Positions 8,303-17,540 of a stretch of 59,377 bases of DNA are shown in pieces. Below the pieces are notes generated by a model. That model was not told where the DNA came from. It saw nothing but the letters and a program-made list of their open reading frames with translations, and searched no databases. This stretch comes from UBA9732 sp963599445 (GTDB taxonomy: Bacteria; Spirochaetota; Spirochaetia; Sphaerochaetales; Sphaerochaetaceae): assembly GCA_963599445.1 (NCBI GenBank), contig CAVBWZ010000015.1, positions 1 to 59,377 on the forward strand, written 5' to 3'. Every line of letters starts with the position of its first letter. Position 1 is the first letter of the stretch. The position numbers and the translations under genes were made by a program.

Positions 8303-9451
8303 TCAAGGCTTGGCCACATCGAACCACTTGCCGGTAAGTGACCTCTCAATGGATTCGTTCAAGTGTTCAGGGCGCAGTATCTCGTTGCCGCAGTCTATGC
8401 AGAAGTTGTCGCTCATGCCTGCAATGTAGTCGAACACGATTCTGTCAAGGCTACCGTCATGCTCCATGTATGCATCCTTTTTCTCCATGACATAGTTGAA
8501 GAAACCAGCGCTGAGCATATTTCCTTCCTGCATATAGAGATTGCCATCGAATCCATTCTTCTCCAAAAGACCTGACAGGTAGTCGTATATGAGCTTTATG
8601 AGACGCCTGAAGTATTTCTCGTAACCACCCAGCATAGGCGACTTGTATATGTACTGGTAGTTGAAATCCTTCATCGTGCGCATTGCTTCGTAGATTTCAG
8701 GGCTGAATCCAATCACACCTTCCCTTTCAGAGTTCGTGATTATGTCCTCAACCAAAGTATTGATTATCTCTCCGTTGGTGGAGCCAAGCACCTTTGTGCA
8801 TATATCAGGCAGATCCTCTTTCTTCACGATACCAAGGCGGGAGGCATCCTCGAAATCACGTCCAAGGTATGCAATCTGATCGGAGAACCTAACGACACAC
8901 CCCTCCCATGTTGCAGGGAGGATGCCTTTCTTCGTCTTCACAGCATCAAGGTCCTTTACAGTGAAATCAGGAGCAAGCGTTCTTATGAAATGCTCTCCGC
9001 AGTGGCTGACAATGCCATCGCGCACGGCATACGTCAAATTCAAATGAGAGAGGAAGTCCACGACCCTAAGACTGTTTATCTCATGTTCGAAGCCTCCAAA
9101 ACCCTTCTCCTTCATCATATCGGAGAGGATGAACTCACCTATGTGACCAAATGGGGTATGTCCAAGGTCATGGCCCACTCCAATGGCCCATGCCATCTCG
9201 TCGTTCAGCCCCATGGCCCTGCAGATTGCAGTGGCGATTGACGCCACATGCAGGACATGCTCCATCCTGGTGCATATATGGTCGTTGCTTGGAGCGAAGA
9301 AGACCTGGGTCTTGTGCTTGAGCCTTCTGAACGGGGAGCTGTGGATTATCGCCGTCGTATCTCTATAGTACGGAGAACGCACGTCGTCTGCGGTGCGGCT
9401 CTTGACACGCTTGAGCAATACGTCATCTGGCAGTTGGTTTTTGAAATTCAT
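8303..9451 (-). CDS. dgt: Deoxyguanosinetriphosphate triphosphohydrolase (HD domain)
   Basis: Hydrolyses dGTP, or dNTPs more widely, to nucleoside and triphosphate, lowering dNTP pools. 382 residues with the HD metal site spread as in the family: RRLKHKTQVF and TRMEHVLHVA near residues 40-70, GHDLGHTPFGHIGE near 95, and a later Asp in RFSDQIAYLGRDFEDA near 190. The ATG at 9451 is preceded by only a weak GAGAG. It is convergent with nrdR (44 bp apart) and divergent from the small membrane-protein gene at 9514. Conserved HD residues make activity likely; preference for dGTP over other dNTPs is not certain. Confidence 0.9.
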   Translation of the reverse strand: MNFKNQLPDDVLLKRVKSRTADDVRSPYYRDTTAIIHSSPFRRLKHKTQVFFAPSNDHICTRMEHVLHVASIATAICRAMGLNDEMAWAIGVGHDLGHTPFGHIGEFILSDMMKEKGFGGFEHEINSLRVVDFLSHLNLTYAVRDGIVSHCGEHFIRTLAPDFTVKDLDAVKTKKGILPATWEGCVVRFSDQIAYLGRDFEDASRLGIVKKEDLPDICTKVLGSTNGEIINTLVEDIITNSEREGVIGFSPEIYEAMRTMKDFNYQYIYKSPMLGGYEKYFRRLIKLIYDYLSGLLEKNGFDGNLYMQEGNMLSAGFFNYVMEKKDAYMEHDGSLDRIVFDYIAGMSDNFCIDCGNEILRPEHLNESIERSLTGKWFDVAKP

Positions 9452-9513
9452 AGTATTCTCTCATCCTCGTTTACATGCTATCATAACATACAAGAGGAGC
9501 TTTGAGGAGGAAT

Positions 9514-10056
9514 ATGCCAGATTTCGTATACCCGCTGCTATCGCTAGTGATCGACTTCGTATGCCTTCTCATGTGCCTCAAGTTCATATTCTCCAAGAAA
9601 GGCGCGGTTTGGATCGTACCGGTGCTTCTCACTCTCATATTCCTTGCCGGCTCCGCACTGTGCCTGCTGGCCCAGACATCCACAAACGTAGACACCACCA
9701 CAAAGGTATTCTCAAGAGCGCTCTCATTCTTCTTCCTTGGGGCATCCTTCATATGGCTCATAGACATAGTCGTCTTCCGCGCAGCCCTGAATCCAAGCTC
9801 CGTGCAGGCCGTCAAGGACAAGCGCAACCTAGCTGAAGCACTGTTCATCAGAGACAAAACCGCACCAAAGACGTTCTGGCAATCCGGAGACGACGACTCG
9901 ACCTACGTGGTAGCAAAACGAACGAACACCACGCAGACGCCACTGGAAGGCACAAAGGCCCAACAGCCCAAGAAAGCAATCCCCTCCCATAAGACCGATG
10001 TCTTTGAACCCGCGCATACAAAGCACATACGTAGGCCTGCCGACAATGAGGATTGA
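9514..10056 (+). CDS. Small membrane protein of unknown function
   Basis: Unrecognised. Of 180 residues, roughly the first 95 hold three hydrophobic segments: VYPLLSLVIDFVCLLMCLKF, AVWIVPVLLTLIFLAGSALC and ALSFFFLGASFIWLIDIVVF. The rest is a hydrophilic, probably disordered cytoplasmic tail rich in Thr, Lys and Pro. The ATG at 9514 is chosen because AGGAGG lies just upstream; a TTG at 9502 is also open. Its 3' end overlaps the aroK start by 11 nt, so it is co-transcribed with aroK-aroC, though nothing in the protein suggests an aromatic-pathway role. Confidence 0.7.
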   Translation: MPDFVYPLLSLVIDFVCLLMCLKFIFSKKGAVWIVPVLLTLIFLAGSALCLLAQTSTNVDTTTKVFSRALSFFFLGASFIWLIDIVVFRAALNPSSVQAVKDKRNLAEALFIRDKTAPKTFWQSGDDDSTYVVAKRTNTTQTPLEGTKAQQPKKAIPSHKTDVFEPAHTKHIRRPADNED

Positions 10057-10603
10057 AGGCACTGAAGGAAAACCTAGAACGGTGTTCCTCTGCGGCCTCA
10101 AAAGCTGCGGAAAGACGACGATTGCAAAAGATGTTGCAAACCTCATGGGATGCAGTTGGATCGACTGCGACGATGAAATCCTCAAGAGGAATCCCAAATA
10201 CAAAACGTGCCGTGAAATGTTCAAGGCACTTGGAGAGACGGATTTCAGAAAAGAGGAATCGCTTGCCGTAGAATCCATCGTAAAGCTATGCAGAAACAGC
10301 GGAAACAGAACAATCGTCTCGCTTGGTGGCGGTGCCTGCAACGCCTACAATGTCCTGGAAACGGCAAAAGCCAACGGAATTCTCGCATACCTTAAGCAAC
10401 CAGAACATGTTTTGCTTGAGAGGATGGAAGCCAATGGACTTCCAGCATACCTGAATGGAAGCGATGCAAAGCGGCAGTTCCATGAGCTATATGAGAGAAG
10501 AAACGAAATCTATTCTTGTTTTGCAGATTATGTGGTACAATTATCCGATTGTACGAAGGAAGAAGCTGTCGAAACGATATGCAGGATGCTGACTGGATCC
10601 TGA
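10046..10603 (+). CDS. aroK: Shikimate kinase
   Basis: Phosphorylates shikimate at the 3-hydroxyl with ATP, fifth step to chorismate. 185 residues with the Walker A loop GLKSCGKTT about 20 residues in, the shikimate/Mg site DCDDEI near 45, FRKEE near 75, the Walker-B-like SLGGGA near 97, and the lid/adenine region LYERRNEIY near 150. The ATG at 10046 overlaps the preceding gene; its ribosome site is poor, which suggests translational coupling. aroC follows after 29 bp and the fused aroDE is 7 kb on, so most of the second half of the pathway is in this window. Confidence 0.9.
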   Translation: MRIEGTEGKPRTVFLCGLKSCGKTTIAKDVANLMGCSWIDCDDEILKRNPKYKTCREMFKALGETDFRKEESLAVESIVKLCRNSGNRTIVSLGGGACNAYNVLETAKANGILAYLKQPEHVLLERMEANGLPAYLNGSDAKRQFHELYERRNEIYSCFADYVVQLSDCTKEEAVETICRMLTGS

Positions 10604-10632
10604 CAGGACTCCTCCTTTGTACGGGAGAGACG

Positions 10633-11589
10633 ATGTCAAACACCTTTGGTTCATTTTTCCGCGTAACCACGTTTGGGGAGTCGCACGGCCCAATTATTGG
10701 GGCCGTCATAGACGGGGTAGAATCGAACTTTCCATTGGACATTTGCAGAATCCAAGAAGAACTCGACCGCAGACGTCCTGCACAGAACGAGTTCTCAAGC
10801 CAAAGGAAGGAACAGGACCGCATTGAAGTCGTAAGCGGAGTCTTCGAAGGACATACCACAGGAACTCCAATTGCAATTCTCATAAGAAACGAAGACCAGC
10901 GTTCCAATGACTATGAGAACCTCAAGGAGGTATACCGTCCCGGCCATGCGGACGAAACCTATGAAGCGCGCTATGGAATACGGGACTACAGAGGTGGAGG
11001 CCGTGCAAGCGGAAGGGAGACAGCAGCCCGCGTGGCAGCAGGCGCAGTTGCAAAACAAATACTTGAATCCAAAGGAATTACCATAGAATCAAGAATAGTC
11101 TCAATACATGGACAGAAGGACAACTTCAATGAAATCCTTGAAGAAGCCAAGCGTAAGGGCGAAAGCGTTGGAGGAACCCTTGAGTGTACGGTAAAGGGGC
11201 TTCCCAAAGGCATAGGCGAACCCGTTTTCGACAAGCTCGATGCCTGCATAGCGCACGCTGTGATGTCCATTGGAGCCGTCAAGGGAATAGAATTTGGAAG
11301 CGGCTTCTCAAGCGAGTGCATGTACGGCAGCGAAAGCAACCTTCCTTGCAATGCCGGAGGGATGCTGGGAGGAATAAGCGATGGCAACGATATCGGTTTT
11401 AGAATTGCGGTCAAGCCCACCCCCTCCATTTCAAGACCTCAGATGATGAAGACCCGTGACGGTGGAATGCGGGAAGTCAGAATCGAAGGCAGGCATGACG
11501 TGTGCATCTGCCTTAGGGTTGGCCCTGTGGTGGAGGCCATGACGGCCATAGCGGTGTTGGATCAGTTGTATGCAAGGACAGGGAGGTGA
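10633..11589 (+). CDS. aroC: Chorismate synthase
   Basis: Converts 5-enolpyruvylshikimate-3-phosphate to chorismate using reduced FMN. Signatures: GESHGPIIGAVIDG near residue 17, RRPAQNEFSSQRKEQD near 50, GIRDYRGGGRASGRETAARVAAGA near 110, and the C-terminal RHDVCICLRVGPVVEAM. At 318 residues it is shorter than the common 350-390, mainly through shorter loops, and no motif is missing. The ATG at 10633 has GGGAG 7 nt upstream. The stop lies 5 bp before the ATG of the helicase gene, so aroK, aroC and xpb form one run. Confidence 0.94.
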   Translation: MSNTFGSFFRVTTFGESHGPIIGAVIDGVESNFPLDICRIQEELDRRRPAQNEFSSQRKEQDRIEVVSGVFEGHTTGTPIAILIRNEDQRSNDYENLKEVYRPGHADETYEARYGIRDYRGGGRASGRETAARVAAGAVAKQILESKGITIESRIVSIHGQKDNFNEILEEAKRKGESVGGTLECTVKGLPKGIGEPVFDKLDACIAHAVMSIGAVKGIEFGSGFSSECMYGSESNLPCNAGGMLGGISDGNDIGFRIAVKPTPSISRPQMMKTRDGGMREVRIEGRHDVCICLRVGPVVEAMTAIAVLDQLYARTGR

Positions 11590-11594
11590 CCACC

Positions 11595-13250
11595 ATGGAT
11601 GAAACCAAGGACCACGATTTTCCACTCATAGTGCAAAGCGACAGGACGATGCTTCTTGATGTGCACTCCCCTGCCGCCAATTCATGTAGGGACGAGATAA
11701 TAGCGTTCTCAGAGCTGGTGAAAGCTCCGGAGCACATACACACGTATGCGATAAGCGCAATATCGCTGTGGAATGCAAAGAGCGCAGGTCTAAGCACAGA
11801 CGACATCATCGAGCGTCTTGCACGTTGGTCCAAGTTCGACGTTCCACCAACGGTGGAGAACTACATCCAGGATGTCTCCTCCAGGTTTGGGAAGCTCATA
11901 CTCATGCCATGCCAAGACGGAGACTACTATGAACTGGAAGTCACAGACCCCTTCATTGCAAAGGCGATACAAGCCAACCAAAAGGTGTCCAAGCTGCTTA
12001 TTCCAACCTTGGAATGCAAACCCAACAGCTTTAGGATCCACAGGTACAACAGAGGCGAGGTCAAGCTTGCCCTTATAAAGCTTGGATACCCTGTCGATGA
12101 CAGAATCCCCCTTGTGAAGTCGGAGCATGTTCCAATAACGATGTCCTGTGAGTTGAGGGACTATCAGAAAAATGCAGTAAGCTCATTGCTTGGAGACCTT
12201 GGACCTGGAACCGGATATGGAACTATAGTTATGCCATGCGGAAGCGGAAAGACCGTTGTGGGCATCAAGATAATGGAGACCTTGCAGACCAGGACATTGG
12301 TTCTGTGTCCAAACGTCGTGGCCGTCCACCAGTGGATAAGCGAGATAGAGTCCAAGACAAATCTTACTGACGACATGATTGGAGAATACTCAGGAGAGAA
12401 GAAGGAGATAAAGCCCATAACGGTGTGCACCTATCAGGTCCTGACCTATAGGGCCAGCAAGGATGGCGATTTCGAACACATGAAGATCATAGAAGCGGGC
12501 AACTGGGGGCTTGTCATATACGATGAAGTCCACATACTCCCCGCTCCGGTGTTCAAGATAACGGCAGAACTTCAGTCGGTATACCGTGCCGGCCTTACGG
12601 CAACCCTCATAAGGGAGGATGGCAAAGAGGACGATGTCTTCAGCCTCGTTGGTCCAAAACGGTTCGACATTCCTTGGACGGACCTTTCGCAGAAAGGATG
12701 GATTGCAAGCGCCTACTGCGTCGAGGTGAGGGTTCCTCTAAAAGAGGACCTTGCACTTCCCTACGCCATTGCAAACAGACGGGAGAAATACAGGATTGCG
12801 AGCACAAACGAGGCCAAGAACGCTGTAATAGACAGTCTGCTTGAAAAGCACAAAGGAGAGAGCATACTAATAATTGGACAGTACTTGGACCAGCTCAAGG
12901 ACCTTCAGAAGAGGCTGTGCTTCCCCATGATAACGGGAAGCACATCAAACTCAAAACGTGACGAGCTGTACGGACGTTTCAGGGAAGGTTTGGACAAGGT
13001 CATAATAGTCTCCAAGGTGGCGAACTTTGCAATAGACCTGCCGGATGCATCGGTTGCCATCCAGATCTCAGGAACCTTTGGTTCAAGACAGGAAGAGGCG
13101 CAAAGGCTAGGAAGGATCCTTCGTCCAAAGCGCAACCCGTGCTTCTTCTACTCTCTTGTAAGCAAATACACAGTGGAAGAGGAGTTCTCTGCAAACAGGC
13201 AGAAGTTCTTGGTAGAGCAAGGCTATCACTACGTGGTAGAGGAAGTCTAA
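11595..13250 (+). CDS. XPB/ERCC3-type DNA repair helicase
   Basis: Superfamily 2 DNA helicase related to eukaryotic XPB and to a Treponema pallidum homologue; expected to open DNA in repair or transcription. 551 residues: an N-terminal damage-recognition-like region (to ~180), then LRDYQKNAV (Q-like motif), Walker A MPCGSGKT near 215, DEVH box near 310, GLTATLIREDGKEDDVFSLVGPK near 335 with the RED motif typical of XPB, and motif VI QEEAQRLGRILRPK near 505. The start follows GGGAGG by 8 nt. It is immediately followed by its helicase-associated partner gene, the pairing also seen in Actinobacteria. Confidence 0.92.
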   Translation: MDETKDHDFPLIVQSDRTMLLDVHSPAANSCRDEIIAFSELVKAPEHIHTYAISAISLWNAKSAGLSTDDIIERLARWSKFDVPPTVENYIQDVSSRFGKLILMPCQDGDYYELEVTDPFIAKAIQANQKVSKLLIPTLECKPNSFRIHRYNRGEVKLALIKLGYPVDDRIPLVKSEHVPITMSCELRDYQKNAVSSLLGDLGPGTGYGTIVMPCGSGKTVVGIKIMETLQTRTLVLCPNVVAVHQWISEIESKTNLTDDMIGEYSGEKKEIKPITVCTYQVLTYRASKDGDFEHMKIIEAGNWGLVIYDEVHILPAPVFKITAELQSVYRAGLTATLIREDGKEDDVFSLVGPKRFDIPWTDLSQKGWIASAYCVEVRVPLKEDLALPYAIANRREKYRIASTNEAKNAVIDSLLEKHKGESILIIGQYLDQLKDLQKRLCFPMITGSTSNSKRDELYGRFREGLDKVIIVSKVANFAIDLPDASVAIQISGTFGSRQEEAQRLGRILRPKRNPCFFYSLVSKYTVEEEFSANRQKFLVEQGYHYVVEEV

Positions 13251-13260
13251 TGGAGGATAC

Positions 13261-15162
13261 ATGGATTTTTTCGGAATCAGGAAACCAAACAAGACCGATG
13301 ATTTTTTGAACCGTTTGTCATCTCTGGACGAGGAGTACTACTTCCACATAGCCTCAGGCCTGCTGGGAGCCATACCAACACCGTTCAACAAGCAAACACT
13401 CAATGGAAGCATCCTTTCGTTCCTCATAAACGAAGAAAACAAAAGGAATATGATGTCAGCCATAAATGACGAGGAAAGGATAATACTTAGATTCGTCTCA
13501 CTCATGGCTGAAGCCAACATCAAACAGATCGAATCTTTCTGCAACGACACCAACCACTATGTACTTGCACTTAAACTTGAAAACCTATGCGACAGGCTTC
13601 TTCTCTTCAAAACCACTGAAGGCTATGTCGTGAATCCACTTCTGGAAGACGACATAAAGGAAATGGCAGCAGGAAGCGGCATAGGAACAACCACCAACAC
13701 CAAAAACCCTTACGTGGATTCAAACGTACTCAGGGCCGTTCTGAACATGATGATAGGCGGCGCTGCTCCGCAAAGGGAAGCGAACCTGCATCATTTCTAC
13801 AAAAGCGGAAAGCTCCAAGCCGTGTTTCCTCAGTTCGAAGACCAAAAAGCCATAAGGATGTTCGAGCTCATAAGGAAGGTCATAATCGAATCAGATGCAT
13901 TCAAATGGAACGGCTCCCACCCAAGCTTGGACAGACATGCATGCAGGAAGCTTTTCACCCTGCCAACGATCGATGTCTGCCTTTCCGCCATTGGAGTATG
14001 GTACGGGCCTGAGCTTGAAAATGCAGTTGCAAAGGCATTGTCGGTTATTATGGAATTTCCAATGGAAGCGAAAAGGTTCAGGAGCATCGTATCCGCCACG
14101 ATGGGAGACTGCGCTCCTGACGGTTTCATACAGGATTTGGTGGTCTTGGGACTTTTCAACGAAGTCAGTGCAGGCTGTGAAATAGTATTCAATGAGGCCA
14201 TCACCGAGCCTCCATTGAAGATGTCAGCCCTTACAATAGACTCCGACATGATGGTCTCCTACTATGGAATACCAGACGAATACGATATCCTGTACCTTTT
14301 TGCAGACGTTCAAAAATGCGACAAACTCGTTGTATATGCCATCACAAAGACCAGTTTCTCCAGAGCATTGGGTCTTGAAGTCACAACGGACGAGATAGAG
14401 GGATACCTCAAGGATTCCAAAACTAACACGGTTCTGGAGCAATGGGAGAAAGCCGTTTCAAGGGTGAAGCTCTATGATGGAATAGTTTTGAAATGCACCG
14501 AAGAGGTTTCTTTTCTTGTACGCAAGCTGATAGGGATCAATAGGAATGTCATAGCTGAAATTGGAGACGGAATATTCCTTATGAAACGCTCCATGGAGGA
14601 CCAATGGAGTCGAGTGCTCTCGAAGGCCTTGGACATGGAGAGCCTTCCATCTCCCATTTGCGAAAACCCATACGACGGCAGTCTCCATTCAAGGGTTTTC
14701 CATCGGCACGACATCAAGTATGAGCAAAAGACAACTGAAAAATTCACTAAATCCACTGCTGGGAATACGCCATCATGGGACGATGTCAAAAATGTTCTCT
14801 TGGAAGATGCAAACGCCAAAGGCTGCATGACAGCGGAGCTTGAAAACCTCATAGACTCGAAGCGAATCGTATCCACAAGCCAGATTGGAAAGGACTTCAA
14901 GTACGAAAAGCTTCCAACTGCAGGAGGATTCGACTTCAACGCAAAACTCTCTCTCATAAAGAAAGCCATTGGACGCAAAGCCAATTCAAACCCTATACCA
15001 TTGAAGCTGGAGCTCCTTGAGGAGGAAGTGCTTGCTGTGCCGTTGGAAATCCAAGGCAGCGGATCAAAATCCTTCTTGAAAGCGGCTGTCCTACCGGAGG
15101 GAGCAATACGTACCATACCCGTTGGGACTATCTTCCAAGTCACGCTTATGCGAAGCGTATAG
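13261..15162 (+). CDS. Helicase-associated protein (XPB/Ssl2 N-terminal-like)
   Basis: 633 residues with no catalytic motif, 10 bp after the XPB gene, with a perfect GGAGG 4 nt before ATG. The central part (~320-450: LTIDSDMMVSYYGIPDEYDI through VVYAITKTSFSRALGLEV and EQWEKAVSRVKLYDGIVL) fits the Helicase_C_3 / XPB-Ssl2 N-terminal-like domain found in proteins encoded beside bacterial XPB. The C-terminal ~110 residues look like a small beta-rich module (LPEGAIRTIPVGTIFQVTLM). It probably binds or loads the helicase; that is inferred from the pairing, not from a known mechanism. Confidence 0.75.
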   Translation: MDFFGIRKPNKTDDFLNRLSSLDEEYYFHIASGLLGAIPTPFNKQTLNGSILSFLINEENKRNMMSAINDEERIILRFVSLMAEANIKQIESFCNDTNHYVLALKLENLCDRLLLFKTTEGYVVNPLLEDDIKEMAAGSGIGTTTNTKNPYVDSNVLRAVLNMMIGGAAPQREANLHHFYKSGKLQAVFPQFEDQKAIRMFELIRKVIIESDAFKWNGSHPSLDRHACRKLFTLPTIDVCLSAIGVWYGPELENAVAKALSVIMEFPMEAKRFRSIVSATMGDCAPDGFIQDLVVLGLFNEVSAGCEIVFNEAITEPPLKMSALTIDSDMMVSYYGIPDEYDILYLFADVQKCDKLVVYAITKTSFSRALGLEVTTDEIEGYLKDSKTNTVLEQWEKAVSRVKLYDGIVLKCTEEVSFLVRKLIGINRNVIAEIGDGIFLMKRSMEDQWSRVLSKALDMESLPSPICENPYDGSLHSRVFHRHDIKYEQKTTEKFTKSTAGNTPSWDDVKNVLLEDANAKGCMTAELENLIDSKRIVSTSQIGKDFKYEKLPTAGGFDFNAKLSLIKKAIGRKANSNPIPLKLELLEEEVLAVPLEIQGSGSKSFLKAAVLPEGAIRTIPVGTIFQVTLMRSV

Positions 15163-15174
15163 GAACCACGACGA

Positions 15175-17262
15175 CTATTCGTCCTGTCCAAACTCGTTCT
15201 CGTACTCCTCGCTCTTTGAAATCCACTCTAGCTCCGTCTCTTCCTTCTGGGCCTCAAGGTCTTCGAGCTTTTTTACAAGCTCCCCTATCTTGGATGCATC
15301 GCTGTAGTTTTCATGGAGATTCATCAAGGCCTTCACTTCAGATATCCTGAGTTCAAGGGAATCGGTCTTTTCCAAAAGCTCCTTGAGGTTTGCCTTGAGT
15401 TTGTTTCTGCGGTTGCGTCGTCTGTTGGCCTCGACCCTGTCCTCAGGAGTGGAAGAAGTCCTTGCATACATGGCCTTCTGCTCCACCACATAGTCCCTTA
15501 GCTGTTCTATGCTGGATTTCTGGTCCTGTTGCGTTGCAGAATCAGCCTTGAGGGCAGTCGAGTTATTTGAAGAAGATTGCTTTGAAGAGGACTTCTTCGG
15601 CGGTTCAAGCCCAAGGCGTTGATCCATCTTCCACTCGAAGTAGTCATAGTCGCCGTTGAAGAACTCAGGTTCGTCTGCGGACAGGTACAATATCTTGTTT
15701 GCCAGGGCCTTTATGAAGTATGCATCGTGGCTTACGAAGATTATGGTTCCTTTGTAGTCTTCAAGCGCCTTGAGAAGCATATCCTTTGAGTTTATGTCAA
15801 GGTGGTTGGTTGGCTCGTCGAGGATAAGAAGGTTCGCAGGCTGCAGCAGAATCTTCAAAAGCGCAAGTCGGGACCTCTCCCCTCCTGAAAGCACGCTTAT
15901 CTTCTTGTAGATATCGTCCCCTGAGAACAGGAAGGACCCCAAGGCGTTGCGTATGGACACCTCAGTGCCGTACGACTGGACCTCAGAGAACACGGTGCCT
16001 TCCATATCCAAGGAGTCCTGTGTATCCTGTGCGTAGTAGCCAACCTTGACTCCTGCACCAAGCCGAGCAACGCCTGTGAAATCGGAATCCTTTTGGGCTA
16101 TAATCCTAAGCAGAGTACTTTTTCCAATGCCGTTGTGACCAGTGACGGCAAGACGCTGACCCTTTGGCACGAGCATGTCAAAATGGCTGAAAACCACCTG
16201 ATCACCATATTTCTTCGTCATATCCTCCAGTATCACGACATCGTTTGGACTGTGTGGTGGTTCTGGAAACGAGAATTGAAGCTTCTTGAGATGGGAAGGG
16301 ACGACTACAGGCTCAAGCCTTTCAAGCTGCTTTATGCGGCTTTGGACCTGACGGCTCTTGGTCGCCTTGTACCTGAAGCGCTCGATGAACTGCTCTGTGC
16401 GCTCGATCTCCGCCTGCTGCTTCTTGTACGCGGCCTCAAGCTGTTCTATCTCAAGTCTTCTTTGGTTTTCGTAGAAAGTATAGTTCCCACTGTATCGTGT
16501 AAGTCTACTGCGGAAAAGTTCATAGACCTCATTCACCGTATCGTCAAGGAAGCCTTTGTCATGGCATACGAGGAACAGAGACCCCTTGTAACCCTTGAGG
16601 AACTCCTTGAGCCAAGTGCGGGCCTCTATGTCCAAGTAGTTGGTGGGCTCGTCAAGCATCATGAGATCAGGCTCTTCGCAAAGCACCTTTGCCAAGGCTA
16701 TACGCATCTGGTACCCACCGGAGAACTCCTTGCAGGGACGCTTCATGTCGATCTGCGAAAAGCCAAGGCCCTTCGCCACAGAGAATATCATAGCCTCCCT
16801 GTCGTAGTAGGAGCTGTCAAGCAGGCTTTCCTGAAGCTCGTTGAGTTCAATGAGAAGGGATTCGTTGGAAGACCTTGAGGCGTTGTTCGAGGAACTGTTC
16901 GAAGAGCCGTTCGAAGAGCCGTCCCCGTTTCCCTCGGCAAGCTGCCTTTCTATCTCATGCTGTCTTTCCAGATTGGTCTGAAAACGTGCGAACCCCTTCT
17001 CAATCTCCTCATACACAGTCCCTTCCCTGAATACGATGTCGCTCTGTGGAAGGTATGAGACCCTCATTCCCTTTGTACGAGTTATCTTCCCGCCATCGCA
17101 CGGCATTATGCCCGCGATTATCTTCATAAGAGTCGTCTTGCCCTCACCGTTTCCACCTGCAAGGGCGGCCCTGGCATGTTCACCAAGGGTGAGGGATACG
17201 TTTGAAAGTATGTTGCGGTCTCCAAAAGAGAGACTTATGTTCTGAACCTGAAGAATTCCCAT
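15175..17262 (-). CDS. ABC-F family ATPase (Uup/YfmR-like)
   Basis: Soluble duplicated ATPase that acts on ribosomes rather than as a transporter. 695 residues. First ABC: Walker A GGNGEGKTT near 38 and signature EFSGGYQMR with LDEPTNYLDIEA. Then the coiled-coil P-site tRNA-interaction linker (RLEIEQLEAAYKKQQAEIER onward). Second ABC: GHNGIGKST and LSGGERSR with LDEPTNHLDI. The C-terminal coiled coil is as in Uup. Ser/Asn/Gly runs interrupt the first ABC (SSNGSSNSSSNN) and the pre-CTD linker. The ATG at 17262 is correct; the frame stays open for a further 225 nt only because it crosses the palindromic repeat. Confidence 0.92.
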   Translation of the reverse strand: MGILQVQNISLSFGDRNILSNVSLTLGEHARAALAGGNGEGKTTLMKIIAGIMPCDGGKITRTKGMRVSYLPQSDIVFREGTVYEEIEKGFARFQTNLERQHEIERQLAEGNGDGSSNGSSNSSSNNASRSSNESLLIELNELQESLLDSSYYDREAMIFSVAKGLGFSQIDMKRPCKEFSGGYQMRIALAKVLCEEPDLMMLDEPTNYLDIEARTWLKEFLKGYKGSLFLVCHDKGFLDDTVNEVYELFRSRLTRYSGNYTFYENQRRLEIEQLEAAYKKQQAEIERTEQFIERFRYKATKSRQVQSRIKQLERLEPVVVPSHLKKLQFSFPEPPHSPNDVVILEDMTKKYGDQVVFSHFDMLVPKGQRLAVTGHNGIGKSTLLRIIAQKDSDFTGVARLGAGVKVGYYAQDTQDSLDMEGTVFSEVQSYGTEVSIRNALGSFLFSGDDIYKKISVLSGGERSRLALLKILLQPANLLILDEPTNHLDINSKDMLLKALEDYKGTIIFVSHDAYFIKALANKILYLSADEPEFFNGDYDYFEWKMDQRLGLEPPKKSSSKQSSSNNSTALKADSATQQDQKSSIEQLRDYVVEQKAMYARTSSTPEDRVEANRRRNRRNKLKANLKELLEKTDSLELRISEVKALMNLHENYSDASKIGELVKKLEDLEAQKEETELEWISKSEEYENEFGQDE

Positions 17263-17284
17263 AGCTATAAACCAAATTGTTCTA

Positions 17285-17451
17285 GAGCAACTTTCAAAAC
17301 TATGCTTTGTGTGGATTGGACATGGATTGCCGAGATGGAAGCCGTCTGAAGCGACTGAGATGATACTTTGTGTATCATGAAGTTGCTGAAGGCGGGGTTC
17401 CAGCCGTGCAGGGCATGGCCAAGACGCATGAAGGAGTTTTGAAAGTTGCTC
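17285..17451. repeat. Palindromic interspersed element, copy 1
   Basis: 167 bp bounded by perfect 17-bp inverted ends (GAGCAACTTTCAAAACT and its complement), flanked by TCTA on both sides (17281-17284 and 17452-17455), a probable target duplication. A near-identical full copy lies at 34820-34986 and a shortened one at 29401-29467. An internal hairpin ATGATAC/GTATCAT sits near the middle. It has no coding capacity of its own. It looks like a MITE or REP-type element in the gap between the ABC-F gene and aroDE. Confidence 0.85.
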
Positions 17452-17540
17452 TCTAGTAACAACAAAAAACCTGTGATACTCTACCATAGGTCAAGCTCGT
17501 TCATCAAGGATATCGAAGCGATGCCATCAAGGAGACTGGA

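Noticed and set aside
16093..16878. Plus-strand open frame of 261 codons opposite the ABC-F gene
   Set aside because: Antisense shadow; the ABC-F motifs on the other strand are unambiguous.
17263..17487. N-terminal extension of the ABC-F protein
   Set aside because: The extra codons translate the palindromic element; the family start MGILQVQNISL is at 17262.
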